Notes: a model not told the origin generated them from the sequence alone. A stretch of 64,000 nt of DNA from Parvularcula dongshanensis (GCF_014199615.1 NZ_JACHOB010000001.1:930001-994000), one strand, 5' to 3'; counted from the first letter of the stretch, positions 9,050-17,697 are shown. Program-made: numbers and translations.

Positions 9050-10260
9050 AACAGGTGCGGCTCCGCGCGGAAGCGGCACGGGTCGCGGGGCAGGGCAGTC
9101 TCGAAGCCTCGCGCTTGGGTGCGCCCTGCGACCGCTTCGTACTGGTCGGCGATCATCCGGCCGACGACCGCCCAGGAGTAGGTCTCGCGGCACTCGCGCA
9201 GCGCCGCCCCCGCCAGGCGTTCCCTATGCTGCGCGTCGTCGACCAGCCGCGCGGTCTCCCGCGCGATGGCGTTGATGTCGCCCGGTTCGACCAGGATACC
9301 GTTCTCGCCATCCCGCAAGCAGTCGACGATGCCGACCGAGCGCCCCGCCAGGATCGCGTGACGCGACGCCATGGCTTCGAGCACGGTGTTGGAGAACCCC
9401 TCCGCGTAGGTCGGGGACAAGAAGACGTCATGCGCGCGGTAGAGGTCGGGCACGGTCTCGTAGTCGGCGTACCCCGTGAAGCTCACGCGCCCGCCTAGCG
9501 ACAGCTCGTCCGCCAGGGCCTTCGCCGCCGCGAGGTCCGGGCCGATGCCGGACATCGTGCACCGCCAGTCCCGCTTCGTCTCGAGCCGTGCCAGCGCATG
9601 GAGCGTGTCGAGCGCCCCTTTTCGCGCATCGACCCGCCCGTGATAGAGCAGCCGCACCGGACCCTCGCCCGGGCCGTTCCCCGGCGTGAAGCGCTTCGTG
9701 TCCACCGCGCCGGGGATCAGCGTGAACCGCTCCAGCGGCGTGCCGAGCCGTTCGTGGACCTCCGCCGCGAAGCTCTCCCCGCCGATCAGCACGCGGTCGG
9801 CGTGATCCAAGACCCGCGTCATGGCGAGCCTGTGACACTCGCAGCACGAGCCGACCCAGTGCCCGTCCCCGCCCTGGATCGAGACGACGACCGGCAGGCC
9901 CGCCTCGCGCCCCGCGAGCAGCGCTGCCCACCCCGTGGGGTAGCCGTACTGCGCATGGATCACGTCGAAGGGCGCGCTGGCGTGCTCTTCGATCATCGTC
10001 TCCACCATCACCTCGATGTCGCTCTCGAAGTCGCCGGTCGCGGCCTCTCCCGTCTGCGGCAGGCCTACGACGCGGACGCCTGGCACGGCGGGGGGCGGTC
10101 CGCCGCCATAGACCGACTTGCCGTAGTCGTCGTCCCGGTACTGAGAAACCATGGTGACGTCGTGCCCCTGCGCGACCAGCTCGCGCAGCAGGTTCGCCGC
10201 GTAGATCGACATGCCCGAAATCGCGGGGAAGTAGCGTCGGGAGAGGAAGAGGACCCTCAT
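9046..10260 (-). CDS. GT4-family glycosyltransferase (MshA-like fold)
   Basis: 404 residues, GT-B fold. The N-terminal domain opens with the acceptor-side motif MRVLFLSRRYFPAISGMS. The C-terminal nucleotide-sugar domain shows YHGRVDARKG near 210 and SPTYAEGFSNTVLEAMASRH near 290-310, with the E-x7-E motif of family GT4 (EGFSNTVLE). GT4 includes MshA, which joins GlcNAc to inositol-3-phosphate. An unusual cysteine cluster, SCCECH, sits near residue 140. ATGA overlap with the upstream isomerase gene and GTGA overlap with the downstream deacetylase gene. Donor and acceptor are not determinable from sequence. Confidence 0.88.
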   Translation of the reverse strand: MRVLFLSRRYFPAISGMSIYAANLLRELVAQGHDVTMVSQYRDDDYGKSVYGGGPPPAVPGVRVVGLPQTGEAATGDFESDIEVMVETMIEEHASAPFDVIHAQYGYPTGWAALLAGREAGLPVVVSIQGGDGHWVGSCCECHRLAMTRVLDHADRVLIGGESFAAEVHERLGTPLERFTLIPGAVDTKRFTPGNGPGEGPVRLLYHGRVDARKGALDTLHALARLETKRDWRCTMSGIGPDLAAAKALADELSLGGRVSFTGYADYETVPDLYRAHDVFLSPTYAEGFSNTVLEAMASRHAILAGRSVGIVDCLRDGENGILVEPGDINAIARETARLVDDAQHRERLAGAALRECRETYSWAVVGRMIADQYEAVAGRTQARGFETALPRDPCRFRAEPHLL

Positions 10261-11087
10261 GCCTCGACCGCCTTCAGGTAGGCGATCGACTCCGGGATGG
10301 CCGCGTGCGCCCGCGGGCTCTCGCGCGAGAGCTCGACGCTGACGAGACGGCTGAAGCCCACTTCCTTCAACGCGGCCAGCACGGCGGGCACGTCCATGTC
10401 CCCCTCGCCGAAGGGCAAATGCGTGTGGTCCCCTCGCTTCATGTCCTCGATCGCGACCGTGCCGAGGCGGTCGGCGTAGCGCCGTACCGCCTCGTTCGGC
10501 TCGATGTCCTGGGTCACGAGGCAGTGCCCCGTGTCGAGCGCGAGCTTCAGGCGCGGATGGCGCTCGGCCAGCGCTCCGTACTCGCCCGCCGTCTCGATCA
10601 GCATGCCGGGCTCGGGCTCGAACGCCATGTCCATGCCGGCCGCCTCGCCTGCGTCCAGCACGCGCTCGAGGCCGTCGGACAGCCAGCCCCGCGCTTCGTC
10701 CCGGTCCACACCCGGTCGCGGCACCCCGGCCCAGAAAGACACCGCCTCGGACCCTAAGATGCCGCCGATCTCCGCCGCGCGGGAGAGAAAGGCGACGCGG
10801 CGGGCGCGTCCTTCTGCGTCCGGCGTCACCAAGGTCGGTTCGTGCTTCATGCGCGGGTCGAGGAGGTAACGCGCACCCGTCTCGATGACGCTGCCGAGCT
10901 TCAGGTCCTCGAGCCGCCGCGCCACGCGCTCGGCCTCACCCCTCCATCCTTTCGCGAACGGATCGAGGTGATGATGATCGAGCGTCAGCGCGACGCCGTC
11001 ATAACCTGCCTCCGCGATCAAGGTCAGCGCATCGTCCAGCCGGTGCGAGGCCGCACCGTTGGTGTTGTAGGCGTAGCGAAGGGTCAT
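10257..11087 (-). CDS. Xylose-isomerase-like TIM-barrel sugar isomerase/epimerase
   Basis: 276 residues, AP_endonuc_2 (sugar phosphate isomerase/epimerase) superfamily. Metal-ligand segments typical of the barrel are visible: FEPEPGML (about 155-162), ALDTGHCL (about 185), VAIEDMKRGDHTHLPFGEGDMD (about 211-232) and SVELSRESPRAH near the C-terminus. Members epimerise or isomerise sugars and include the inosose dehydratase IolE, which would fit an inositol-derived substrate. ATGA overlap with the YcaO gene upstream and the GT4 gene downstream. Confidence 0.85.
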   Translation of the reverse strand: MTLRYAYNTNGAASHRLDDALTLIAEAGYDGVALTLDHHHLDPFAKGWRGEAERVARRLEDLKLGSVIETGARYLLDPRMKHEPTLVTPDAEGRARRVAFLSRAAEIGGILGSEAVSFWAGVPRPGVDRDEARGWLSDGLERVLDAGEAAGMDMAFEPEPGMLIETAGEYGALAERHPRLKLALDTGHCLVTQDIEPNEAVRRYADRLGTVAIEDMKRGDHTHLPFGEGDMDVPAVLAALKEVGFSRLVSVELSRESPRAHAAIPESIAYLKAVEA

Positions 11088-12574
11088 GCGTCCCGCCGAA
11101 AGATCATCTGGTGCTCCCAGGGCTCGCGGTAGAGGGGGTAGAGGTGCCCTACCGTCCGGTCGACGGCCGCCGTGTCGAGGAGGGGGGGGGCGCCGAGCCG
11201 GTCATAACCGTCGGGCGGCATCCGCACGGGCCTGCGCGTTTCGGTCTCCTCGCCCCAGACGATCAGCGGGCTGTCCGCCTCGATCAGCTTCTTCGCGCCG
11301 CGCTCTCCAATGCGGTAGTAGCTCATGGTCTCGACCTCGAGGCCAGGACAGACGACGCGGACGGCCTGCATCGGCGCGTCCTCCGCCGTGTAGGGAACGA
11401 GGATCGGGTCCATCCCCGCCTCCTGGAGCCGACCCGCCATCACCGCGCCGCGCCCCCCCGGCGTCTGCGTGTCGTCGCGCGGCAGGGCCGAGAAGGCGAC
11501 CGTCTCGCGGACCCGGTACATCGGGTCTTCCAGCAGCGCCTTCAGCTCGGCCCCCGACATCTTCAGCCACTGCCGGAAGCCTTCGACTTGGCGCGCCTCG
11601 GCGTCGTGCGCCTGGGCGCGCACGATCGGCTCGATCCGCGCCCAGTAGCCGTCGGGCAGGAAGGGCGCGACCTGTTCGAGCGTGCCGTGGCTCACCGCCT
11701 TTCGCGCGCGGGCATGGGCGTACTCCAGCAGCGCCTTTCGCAGCGCGCGGGCCGCGTCGATGTCGCAGCCCTCGCCCGTCGCCGTCAGCGCGATCGGCAC
11801 GTGCGGGGCGGAGGGGTCCTCGTCCGGCCCGACGACGTAGACGTTCGCCGTCCCGAACTCCGTCGTCGCGAGCTTCGGGACGACCTCGAGCCCCTTGGCG
11901 CGGAGGTCGTCGTAGAGGCGCCGGACGCCCTCCGGCGCGCTTTCCATGTCGATCGCCAGCCCAGCGTCGAGCGCGCGGAAGCGAAGGCCGTTCCCGTCCC
12001 GCTGCAACAGCTCGAACAGCCCGTGGCTCGCCGCCCACTCCCGCGTCGGCCCCGCGCCGAGGCCGTTGGTGATGAGCGTGGTGAAGGGCTCGTAGCCTTC
12101 CGGCAGCTGATCCTTGGCGAGCGCGACGAGGTCGAGCGGAACCAGCGCTTCCTCCCCCGAGAGCATGCGCTGCCCGCGCGTCCAGGCGAGGGGCGTGGTC
12201 CGTTCCACCGGGCTCCCGGCCGGAAGGCAGAGCCGCAAGGGGTCGGCGACGGCCGCTTCTCCGTGAACGCGGACGAGCTCGTCATAGCTCCCGCGCACGA
12301 CCTCGCGGCCGACGAGGCCCGTCCGTGCGCTGATCCACTCATAGGCCTCGGCGGCGGCGGCGATCATGGCCTGCTCGGGCTCTTCGCCGTAGCCGGTGTT
12401 GATCTGCAGCGGGGTGCAGGCGGCTCCCGGGTCGTCCGGCAGGAAGGCGGCGGCGAAGGCCGGGACGCCCGCCCTATCGATCGGGGCCTGGTCGAAGAAC
12501 CACCAGTCGCCGGGCGGCAGCGCGTCGACATAGGCGCGCGCTGCGGGCGGTAGGGGGAGGGGGCTTCGGATCAC
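11084..12574 (-). CDS. YcaO-domain protein, ATP-dependent amide/carboxyl-activating enzyme, stand-alone
   Basis: 496 residues from the GTG at 12572-12574, which overlaps the upstream TGA as GTGA. All three YcaO ATP/Mg segments are recognisable: TGYGEEPEQAM...AAAEAYEW (about 60-79), GLGAGPTREWAASHGLFELL (about 170-189, ending in QRD) and TGEGCDIDAARALRKALLEY (about 262-281). YcaO enzymes phosphorylate amide backbones to make azolines, thioamides, amidines or, in non-peptide pathways, thioamide-like groups. The C-terminus lacks the PxPxP tail of azoline cyclodehydratases, and no TfuA, E1-like partner, dehydrogenase or precursor peptide lies nearby. A small-molecule substrate therefore seems more likely than a RiPP. 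The substrate is unknown. Confidence 0.88.
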   Translation of the reverse strand: MIRSPLPLPPAARAYVDALPPGDWWFFDQAPIDRAGVPAFAAAFLPDDPGAACTPLQINTGYGEEPEQAMIAAAAEAYEWISARTGLVGREVVRGSYDELVRVHGEAAVADPLRLCLPAGSPVERTTPLAWTRGQRMLSGEEALVPLDLVALAKDQLPEGYEPFTTLITNGLGAGPTREWAASHGLFELLQRDGNGLRFRALDAGLAIDMESAPEGVRRLYDDLRAKGLEVVPKLATTEFGTANVYVVGPDEDPSAPHVPIALTATGEGCDIDAARALRKALLEYAHARARKAVSHGTLEQVAPFLPDGYWARIEPIVRAQAHDAEARQVEGFRQWLKMSGAELKALLEDPMYRVRETVAFSALPRDDTQTPGGRGAVMAGRLQEAGMDPILVPYTAEDAPMQAVRVVCPGLEVETMSYYRIGERGAKKLIEADSPLIVWGEETETRRPVRMPPDGYDRLGAPPLLDTAAVDRTVGHLYPLYREPWEHQMIFRRDA

Positions 12575-13401
12575 GACAGGTCCTTCAAGGCGTAGCGGCG
12601 GACTTTGGGCGTCTCGGACAGCGCGCGGTCGAGCGCGGCGACGCACGCCCCGCGGCCGACATCGGGCGCGTGCTCGAAGGGGGTGCAGACCTCAGTGAAG
12701 TCCAAGGGCGCGATGACGTCCCGGTACCGCTGAAGCTCGCCATGCGTCAGCGGAATGTCCTTGTGAAACGCCTTGTGGCTGCTGATCGCATGGGAGCGTC
12801 CGTCCTCGGTCTGATCGATCTTGAAGACGTCGCCGCAGAAGAGCCGCCCCGCCCCCTCGTCATGGAGGACGGCCTGCCCCTCATAGTGACCGCCCACGTG
12901 GTGCAGCGTCAGGCCGGGCAGGAGTTCGAGCGCGTCGTCATAGGGCAGGGTCACCTTGAACGCCTTCGTCATACGAAGGTCGTCCTTCTGGATCGCGACC
13001 ACCTCGGGGTCGAAGCGTGCCTGGAGCTGCCACAACGCCCCGTAGCCGTGGGCATGGCTTGCGGCCAGGATCTGCACGCCGCCGAGCGTCTCGATCTCGT
13101 CCAGCATGGCGTTCGTGTAGTAGGGCGCGCCCTCGAAGGCGACGTTGACGCCGTCCTTGCGCATCAGCCAGCCTTGACCGTTGAGACCCAAGGGCGGCGA
13201 GGTCCGCGCCGCCCAAAACCCGTCCGAGATCTGACGGACCTCGCCCGTGAAGCGGGCCTCCGCTTCGCGCGCGGGAAGGAAGTCCCACCCATCCTCGGGC
13301 AGATCGTTGCGGACGTCCGTGCAGACGGGGCAGTCCGGCGGGGGAGCGAAGTAGGCCTGCCAGAAGCCGCAATTGGTGCAGGCGTAGTGCGTCAGAGCCA
13401 T
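12571..13401 (-). CDS. Zinc-ribbon/metallo-beta-lactamase fold hydrolase
   Basis: 276 residues. A small N-terminal CxxC...CxxC knuckle (Cys8, Cys11, Cys24, Cys27), like a rubredoxin or zinc ribbon, is fused to a metallo-beta-lactamase-like domain. MBL metal-site segments are SHAHGYG (His116, His118), HHVGGHYEG (about 167-175) and CGDVFK (Asp191). The standard HxHxDH is only partly kept, so the metal centre may be mononuclear or altered. ATG at 13399-13401 overlaps the oxidoreductase gene by 10 bases. Possible roles are hydrolase, thiolesterase or redox/sulfur handling next to YcaO; none is established. Confidence 0.82.
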   Translation of the reverse strand: MALTHYACTNCGFWQAYFAPPPDCPVCTDVRNDLPEDGWDFLPAREAEARFTGEVRQISDGFWAARTSPPLGLNGQGWLMRKDGVNVAFEGAPYYTNAMLDEIETLGGVQILAASHAHGYGALWQLQARFDPEVVAIQKDDLRMTKAFKVTLPYDDALELLPGLTLHHVGGHYEGQAVLHDEGAGRLFCGDVFKIDQTEDGRSHAISSHKAFHKDIPLTHGELQRYRDVIAPLDFTEVCTPFEHAPDVGRGACVAALDRALSETPKVRRYALKDLS

Positions 13402-14387
13402 CGTCGCGCCTCCTCATAGGCGGTGAAGAAACGCCGCATGAGCGCGAGGTCGCGGTGGACGTCGAAGTCGTGCGTCCCGCCCCGTACGCCGGCCATGAAC
13501 GCCCGCGCCTGGCGCGCGAAGGGCGAGGCGGCCCGGTCGAAGTCGACCTCGGCCCGTTCCCCCGTCAGCCCGTCGATGCGGACGAGCCTGCCGCCCGGGT
13601 CCTGGCCCATCGTGTCCGTCGCGACGAGCATCGCCTCGCTGCCGACCACCTCGAGCCTGCGGCGCGGCAGGGCTTCGGGCGTGTTGTAGGCGGTGTGCAT
13701 CGAAAGAAGGATGCCCGACGGCGTGCGCCCCGACAGGACGCCGCCGTCTTCGACCGCGTAAGGGTGTACGCGGTTCTGAAGGCTGATGTGGAGGTCCGTC
13801 ACCTCTTCGCCCAGGACGCGCTGCACGAGGTCGAGGCCGTGCGGCGCCAGGTCCAGGACCGCGCCGCCGCCTGCGGCCTTCGGGTCCGCGCGCCAGTTCT
13901 CGCCCGTCCCCCGGCTCCAGGTCGGATCGACCCAGCAGCAGTAGACGATGCGCACCGCCGCGACCTTGCCGACTGCACCCGCCGCGACCGCTTCGGCGAG
14001 GGCCGCGTGGCCGGGGTGGTAGCGCTGATCGAACGCCGTGCCGTAGAGCGCCGGGGACGCCGCGACCGCCGAAGCGATCGCCTCCGCGCCCTTGAGGGTC
14101 GCGGCCATCGGCTTCTCGCACAGGACTGGCACGCCCGCCGCCGCCGCCAGGCGCACCGCCGCCTCGTGGCGGTCGTTCGGGCTCGCGACGTAGAGCGCCT
14201 CCAGGCGCTCCTCCGCCAGCATCTCTTCGAGGCTCGCAAAGCCCTTCGCGCCGTGTCCCTCCGCGGCGGCGCGGGCCGCTTCGGACGGGTCGGCGACGCT
14301 GACGACCTCGCCGCCCGCAGCCTCGATCCCCGGCGCCATGTAGTCGCGCGCGACCCAGCCATACCCTGCGATCCCCCAGCGCATCAC
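13392..14387 (-). CDS. Gfo/Idh/MocA-family NAD(P)-dependent oxidoreductase
   Basis: 331 residues. The Rossmann motif GIAGYGWVARDY is at the N-terminus. The family signature EKPMA (about residue 95) carries the catalytic-region Lys, and the C-terminal segment GGGAVLDLAPHGLDLVQ (about 173-189) has the conserved Asp/His pair. The family includes inositol 2-dehydrogenases and sugar ketoreductases, so oxidation of the inositol ring or a sugar product is a natural guess. Start is GTG 14385-14387 (GTGA overlap with the methyltransferase stop) or the ATG immediately after it. Confidence 0.88.
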   Translation of the reverse strand: MMRWGIAGYGWVARDYMAPGIEAAGGEVVSVADPSEAARAAAEGHGAKGFASLEEMLAEERLEALYVASPNDRHEAAVRLAAAAGVPVLCEKPMAATLKGAEAIASAVAASPALYGTAFDQRYHPGHAALAEAVAAGAVGKVAAVRIVYCCWVDPTWSRGTGENWRADPKAAGGGAVLDLAPHGLDLVQRVLGEEVTDLHISLQNRVHPYAVEDGGVLSGRTPSGILLSMHTAYNTPEALPRRRLEVVGSEAMLVATDTMGQDPGGRLVRIDGLTGERAEVDFDRAASPFARQARAFMAGVRGGTHDFDVHRDLALMRRFFTAYEEARRWL

Positions 14388-15496
14388 CAGCGCTCCGGCA
14401 GGTCGAGGAGTTCACGTGTACGGACGAACGGCGCGACCCCTTCGGTCATCGCGGCGGTGTTGGGCACGCCCGGGCGGCCGTAGGTCGCGAGGGGTCCGTA
14501 CTCCTCCTCGTAGCGAGGGGAAGGCCAAGCGACGCCCTGATCGGTCAGGAGCGGGTTGCGGCGAAGCGGCGTTCCGTCCTCCGGCCGCAGGAGCGGGCAG
14601 GGCAGCGCGGACGCGCCGAGCGCCGGTCCGCCTATGAGGCTGAACGCGTCCGGCGCGTCGCCCATCTCCGCGCGCACCGGCTTTCCGGCGGCCCCCGCCT
14701 CGGTCAGGCCCGCATCGTCGTAGATCGCCGCGCCCGGGAACAGCGCGCGAAGCTCGTCCAGACGCGCAGCCGCCCCCGCCGAGTGGTTCTCGGCGCCCGC
14801 ATTGTGAACGTGCGGCACGGCGTAGAGGGCCCCCGCGCCTTCGCGCAGGCGCTCCGCGATCGCGGCCTTCTCGCGAAGGAAGTAGAAGGCGTCCGCGCAC
14901 AGCATCAGGTCCGCCGCCGGCGTCGCCGGCCAGGCCGCGTCCGCGTCGAAGCAAAGGAGGTCCGCCTCGGGGCAGACCCAATGGCGGCAGACCCAGAGCT
15001 TGCCGAAGACGACATCCGCCCCGCTGACGCTGCTCACGCCCGCACGCGACAGCGCACGGAGGTAGTGCCCGATCCCGCAGGCGAGCTCGAACGCGCTCTC
15101 CGGTGCGCGCCAATGGGCTTCCAGCAGCGTCAGCCCCGCGAGGAAGGTCGGGTCCGACCAGCGATGCGCGAAGTAGGTGCCGACCCGGCCCCAGCCGAGC
15201 CGGTCCATGACCTCGCGCAAGGAGAGCCGGTCCTTCTCGCGCACCGCGGACAGCAGGACGTCGTGCGGCGGCGGCGCCTCATCCCACCACGGATCGTTCT
15301 CTGCGAGGAGGAGGGCGGTCGCCTCGTCCGCCGCGTCCTCATCGAGCGCGGCGACCGCCTCCGCCGCCAGCGCCTCGCTGCCCGCGCGCAGGTAGGGGAT
15401 GCCGTCAACGACCGGCCAGCGCGCCTCGCCGTCCGTCAGCGAGTGCGGCGTGTCCGCCCGAAGCGTCATGCGCGTGACCGGCGAACGCAAGGTCAC
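14384..15496 (-). CDS. Class I SAM-dependent methyltransferase
   Basis: 370 residues from the GTG at 15494-15496 (GTGA overlap). The N-terminal 35 residues contain PVVDGIPYLR, as in Trm112-like segments preceding some methyltransferases. The SAM-binding core starts at SAFELACGIGHYLRAL (about 133-148), followed by SGADVVFGKLWVCRHW and LMLCADAFYFL. The C-terminal third is not recognised. A WVCRHWVCPEADLLCF cysteine-rich stretch lies near 170-185. Probably a tailoring enzyme of the operon product; acceptor unknown. Confidence 0.8.
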   Translation of the reverse strand: MTLRSPVTRMTLRADTPHSLTDGEARWPVVDGIPYLRAGSEALAAEAVAALDEDAADEATALLLAENDPWWDEAPPPHDVLLSAVREKDRLSLREVMDRLGWGRVGTYFAHRWSDPTFLAGLTLLEAHWRAPESAFELACGIGHYLRALSRAGVSSVSGADVVFGKLWVCRHWVCPEADLLCFDADAAWPATPAADLMLCADAFYFLREKAAIAERLREGAGALYAVPHVHNAGAENHSAGAAARLDELRALFPGAAIYDDAGLTEAGAAGKPVRAEMGDAPDAFSLIGGPALGASALPCPLLRPEDGTPLRRNPLLTDQGVAWPSPRYEEEYGPLATYGRPGVPNTAAMTEGVAPFVRTRELLDLPERW

Positions 15497-16398
15497 GGCA
15501 GGCCGACCGCGCGCAGGACGTCGTCATGGAATCCCTTCACGGGGCCCTCGTGGACCAGTTCGTACTCGCCAAGGACCGTGTCCATCGTCACGGACCGGGC
15601 CTTCACATGGTGTTCGATCTCGAGGACGCGGTCGATCACGTCCGCCGCGTGGAAGGCGCGCGCCTCGGGCGTGCCGTCGCCTCCGATCTCTTCGAAAACG
15701 CCCGCCGCCGCCTCGCGCAGATCGCCCTCGAGCTCGTCCAGCGCCTGGCGCCGTGCCTCCTCGATGACGGCGCCTAGATGCGGCTCCAGCAGCATCTCGC
15801 CGGTGAACCCCGCATCGGGCATCGCCGCGTTGTGCAGGTGATGCACCGTGCCGAACCACCAGCATCGTACCGGGTCCGCGCCGAAGGCGGGCGCCATCAG
15901 GCTCGCGTAGACCGCCACCATGAAGCAGTGGTCGGCGTGGTTCTCCTCGGGCTGCAGCATGATGCGCGGCCGCCCGGGGCAGGTGACGCCCGCGCGCGGC
16001 TGAAGGCCGAGGGCGTGCGCGAAGGCGGGCGCGTCCTCCTCGGCATCGTCCTCATGCAGGGGCACGGCGCGCCGCAGCGTCTCGGTCAGGTCCCTGTCCA
16101 ACGGTCCTGCCACTTCGTCCATGCTCCGCAGGAGGACGCTTCGCGCGGCCTCCTCGTCCAGGCCCAGCTGCGCGAGCTTGTCGCCGTCCATCGCGCCGAG
16201 CCGGGCGGCGGCGAGCGCGCCCGCGACCTGGGCGTGCGCCACCGACACGGCGTCCTCGCCGCGAACGAGCCGCCCCCAGCCGCGCAGGAATCCGCGCGTC
16301 GCGAAGCTGCCGTCCATGTCCGCGCTCCGCACCCGCTTCAGGTCGCCGAGCTCGCGGAGGAGCGGCAGGAGGGCGGGGTCCAGGCCTCCGGCGCTCAC
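15493..16398 (-). CDS. HD-domain-like metal-dependent protein
   Basis: 301 residues from the GTG at 16396-16398, which overlaps the inositol-phosphate synthase TGA as GTGA; upstream codons in this frame are only a shadow of that gene. Candidate HD metal ligands are ENHADHC (about 151-157), VHHLHNAAM (about 182-190) and AADVIDRVLEIEHH (about 252-265). This resembles HD phosphohydrolases, though the spacing is divergent. In this operon it could be the phosphatase that frees inositol from inositol phosphate, or an HD-fold oxygenase like inositol oxygenase. Both are speculation. Confidence 0.62.
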   Translation of the reverse strand: MSAGGLDPALLPLLRELGDLKRVRSADMDGSFATRGFLRGWGRLVRGEDAVSVAHAQVAGALAAARLGAMDGDKLAQLGLDEEAARSVLLRSMDEVAGPLDRDLTETLRRAVPLHEDDAEEDAPAFAHALGLQPRAGVTCPGRPRIMLQPEENHADHCFMVAVYASLMAPAFGADPVRCWWFGTVHHLHNAAMPDAGFTGEMLLEPHLGAVIEEARRQALDELEGDLREAAAGVFEEIGGDGTPEARAFHAADVIDRVLEIEHHVKARSVTMDTVLGEYELVHEGPVKGFHDDVLRAVGLP

Positions 16399-17582
16399 GC
16401 CTCGCCGAGCCAGTCGTCGAGCGTCTGCACCTGCTTTAGGAAGGCGTGCTCGGGCAGCGCGCCGTCCTTGGTCTGCGGCATCTTGAAGAAGACCGAGAGC
16501 TGCTCCTGCACGCCGCCCTGACCGCGGGTCTTGGCGAGGTCGAGCGTCCGCGCGATCTCGATGGCGAGGGGGGCTGCGAGGACCGAATCCTTGCACAGGA
16601 AGTCGACCTTGATCTGCATCCGCTCGCCTAAGAACCCTGAGATGTCGATGTTGTCCCAGGCCTCCTTGTCGTCCCCGCGCGGACGATAATAGTGGATGTG
16701 AACCTGGTGATCCTCGACGGGGTAGCCGAGGATCTGGTCGAGAACGGACAGCTTCGTGCCGACCTTGCTCTTGAGGCTGTTCGGGTCGTCGAGGGCGAGG
16801 CCGTCTCTGTTGCCGAGGATGTTGGTCGAGAACCATCCGTCCACGTGCAGGGCCCGGGCCCGGAGGGCGGGCGCGATCACCGTCTTGAGGAAGGTCTGGC
16901 CCGTCTTGCCGTCCTTGCCCGCGACGGGCACGCCCCGCTCCGCCGCGAGGGCGGCGAGCACCGGCACGTCGGCGGCGACGGACGGCGTGAAGTTGCCGTA
17001 GGGCGTGTCCGCCGTGATCGCCGCGTAGGCGTAGAGCATGGCGGGGCTGATTTCGGGGTCGTCCCTGTCGAGCGCGCGCTCGAAGGCCTCGCGGCTCGAG
17101 AACGCCTCCGCCGACAGGTCCGGCGTCCGCTCGGTCGAGGCGAGGTTCAGCATGACGACGCGGTCGAGGCCCTGCTCCTCCTTGAACATCGACAGGTCGT
17201 CGTGGATGCGCTCGACCGCGCCCCTATGCCCTGCGACCGCGATCTTGTTGCCGCCGGTGACGTTCTTGCAGAAGTCCTCGCTGCCGACGGCGGGCCAGGC
17301 GTGCATGTCCTTGAGCGCGGCGGCGCCGCCCGAAAGGTGCTTCTCGGACAGGACGCCGTGGCCGAGCGCGGCCGTGCCGAGGTCGTCCTCGCAGAGGTCC
17401 CAGCCGCCGAAGACGAGCCCGTCATAGGGTTTCAAACCCCCCACCGCCCTATCCGCGAGCGGCAGGCCGGAAAGGTCGTTCGAGCCCGACTTGATGCTCT
17501 CGATGCCGGCGATGGCCGTGGTCGCGACGGCGCCGCCGAGGCCGACGACCGCGACGCCGAGTCTGTCTTGTGTCTGTGACAT
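16395..17582 (-). CDS. Myo-inositol-1-phosphate synthase family protein, first gene of the YcaO operon
   Basis: 395 residues from ATG 17580-17582, preceded by GCAGGGAC. The N-terminal NAD-binding motif is VVGLGGAVAT. Family signatures follow: LASTER, AMLYAYAAITADTPYGNFTPS, GKDGKTGQTFLKT, GNRDGLALDDPNSLKSK (from about 252) and YYRPRGDDKEAWDNID. The family converts glucose-6-phosphate to inositol-3-phosphate. It heads a nine-gene operon in which every gene overlaps the next. Zwf, which draws on the same substrate, is also in the window. Strict function as an inositol-phosphate synthase is likely but not proven. Confidence 0.88.
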   Translation of the reverse strand: MSQTQDRLGVAVVGLGGAVATTAIAGIESIKSGSNDLSGLPLADRAVGGLKPYDGLVFGGWDLCEDDLGTAALGHGVLSEKHLSGGAAALKDMHAWPAVGSEDFCKNVTGGNKIAVAGHRGAVERIHDDLSMFKEEQGLDRVVMLNLASTERTPDLSAEAFSSREAFERALDRDDPEISPAMLYAYAAITADTPYGNFTPSVAADVPVLAALAAERGVPVAGKDGKTGQTFLKTVIAPALRARALHVDGWFSTNILGNRDGLALDDPNSLKSKVGTKLSVLDQILGYPVEDHQVHIHYYRPRGDDKEAWDNIDISGFLGERMQIKVDFLCKDSVLAAPLAIEIARTLDLAKTRGQGGVQEQLSVFFKMPQTKDGALPEHAFLKQVQTLDDWLGEA

Positions 17583-17667
17583 GAGGGGTGTCCCTGCTTC
17601 GTGAGTTCGGCTGGAGATTGCGCATCCGAGGCCAAAGGCAAGCGGGGACACGCCAACAAAGTCAGTA

Positions 17668-17697
17668 CTTTGCTTTAAAGCAAAGCTGCGACGCAGC
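17668..17697. promoter_or_regulatory. Candidate operator: perfect 18-bp palindrome plus adjacent dyad
   Basis: CTTTGCTTTAAAGCAAAG (17668-17685) is a perfect palindrome. It runs directly into GCTGCG-A-CGCAGC (17685-17697), a second perfect dyad. Both lie in the 227-bp gap between the divergent inositol-phosphate synthase operon (start 17582) and the GST gene (start 17810). The AT-rich palindrome stands out in a GC-rich background. A repressor controlling one or both promoters is likely; the regulator is not in the immediate neighbourhood. Confidence 0.55.

Noticed and set aside
8342-17582. RiPP cluster interpretation of the YcaO operon
   Set aside because: No precursor-like small ORF, leader-binding protein, protease or exporter was found; genes overlap, leaving no room for one inside the operon.
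8342-17582. Identity with the EBO cluster or with mycothiol synthesis
   Set aside because: The EBO set (EboA, UbiA-type, EboD, EboF) is absent and no MshC/MshD homologue is present; only partial resemblance remains.
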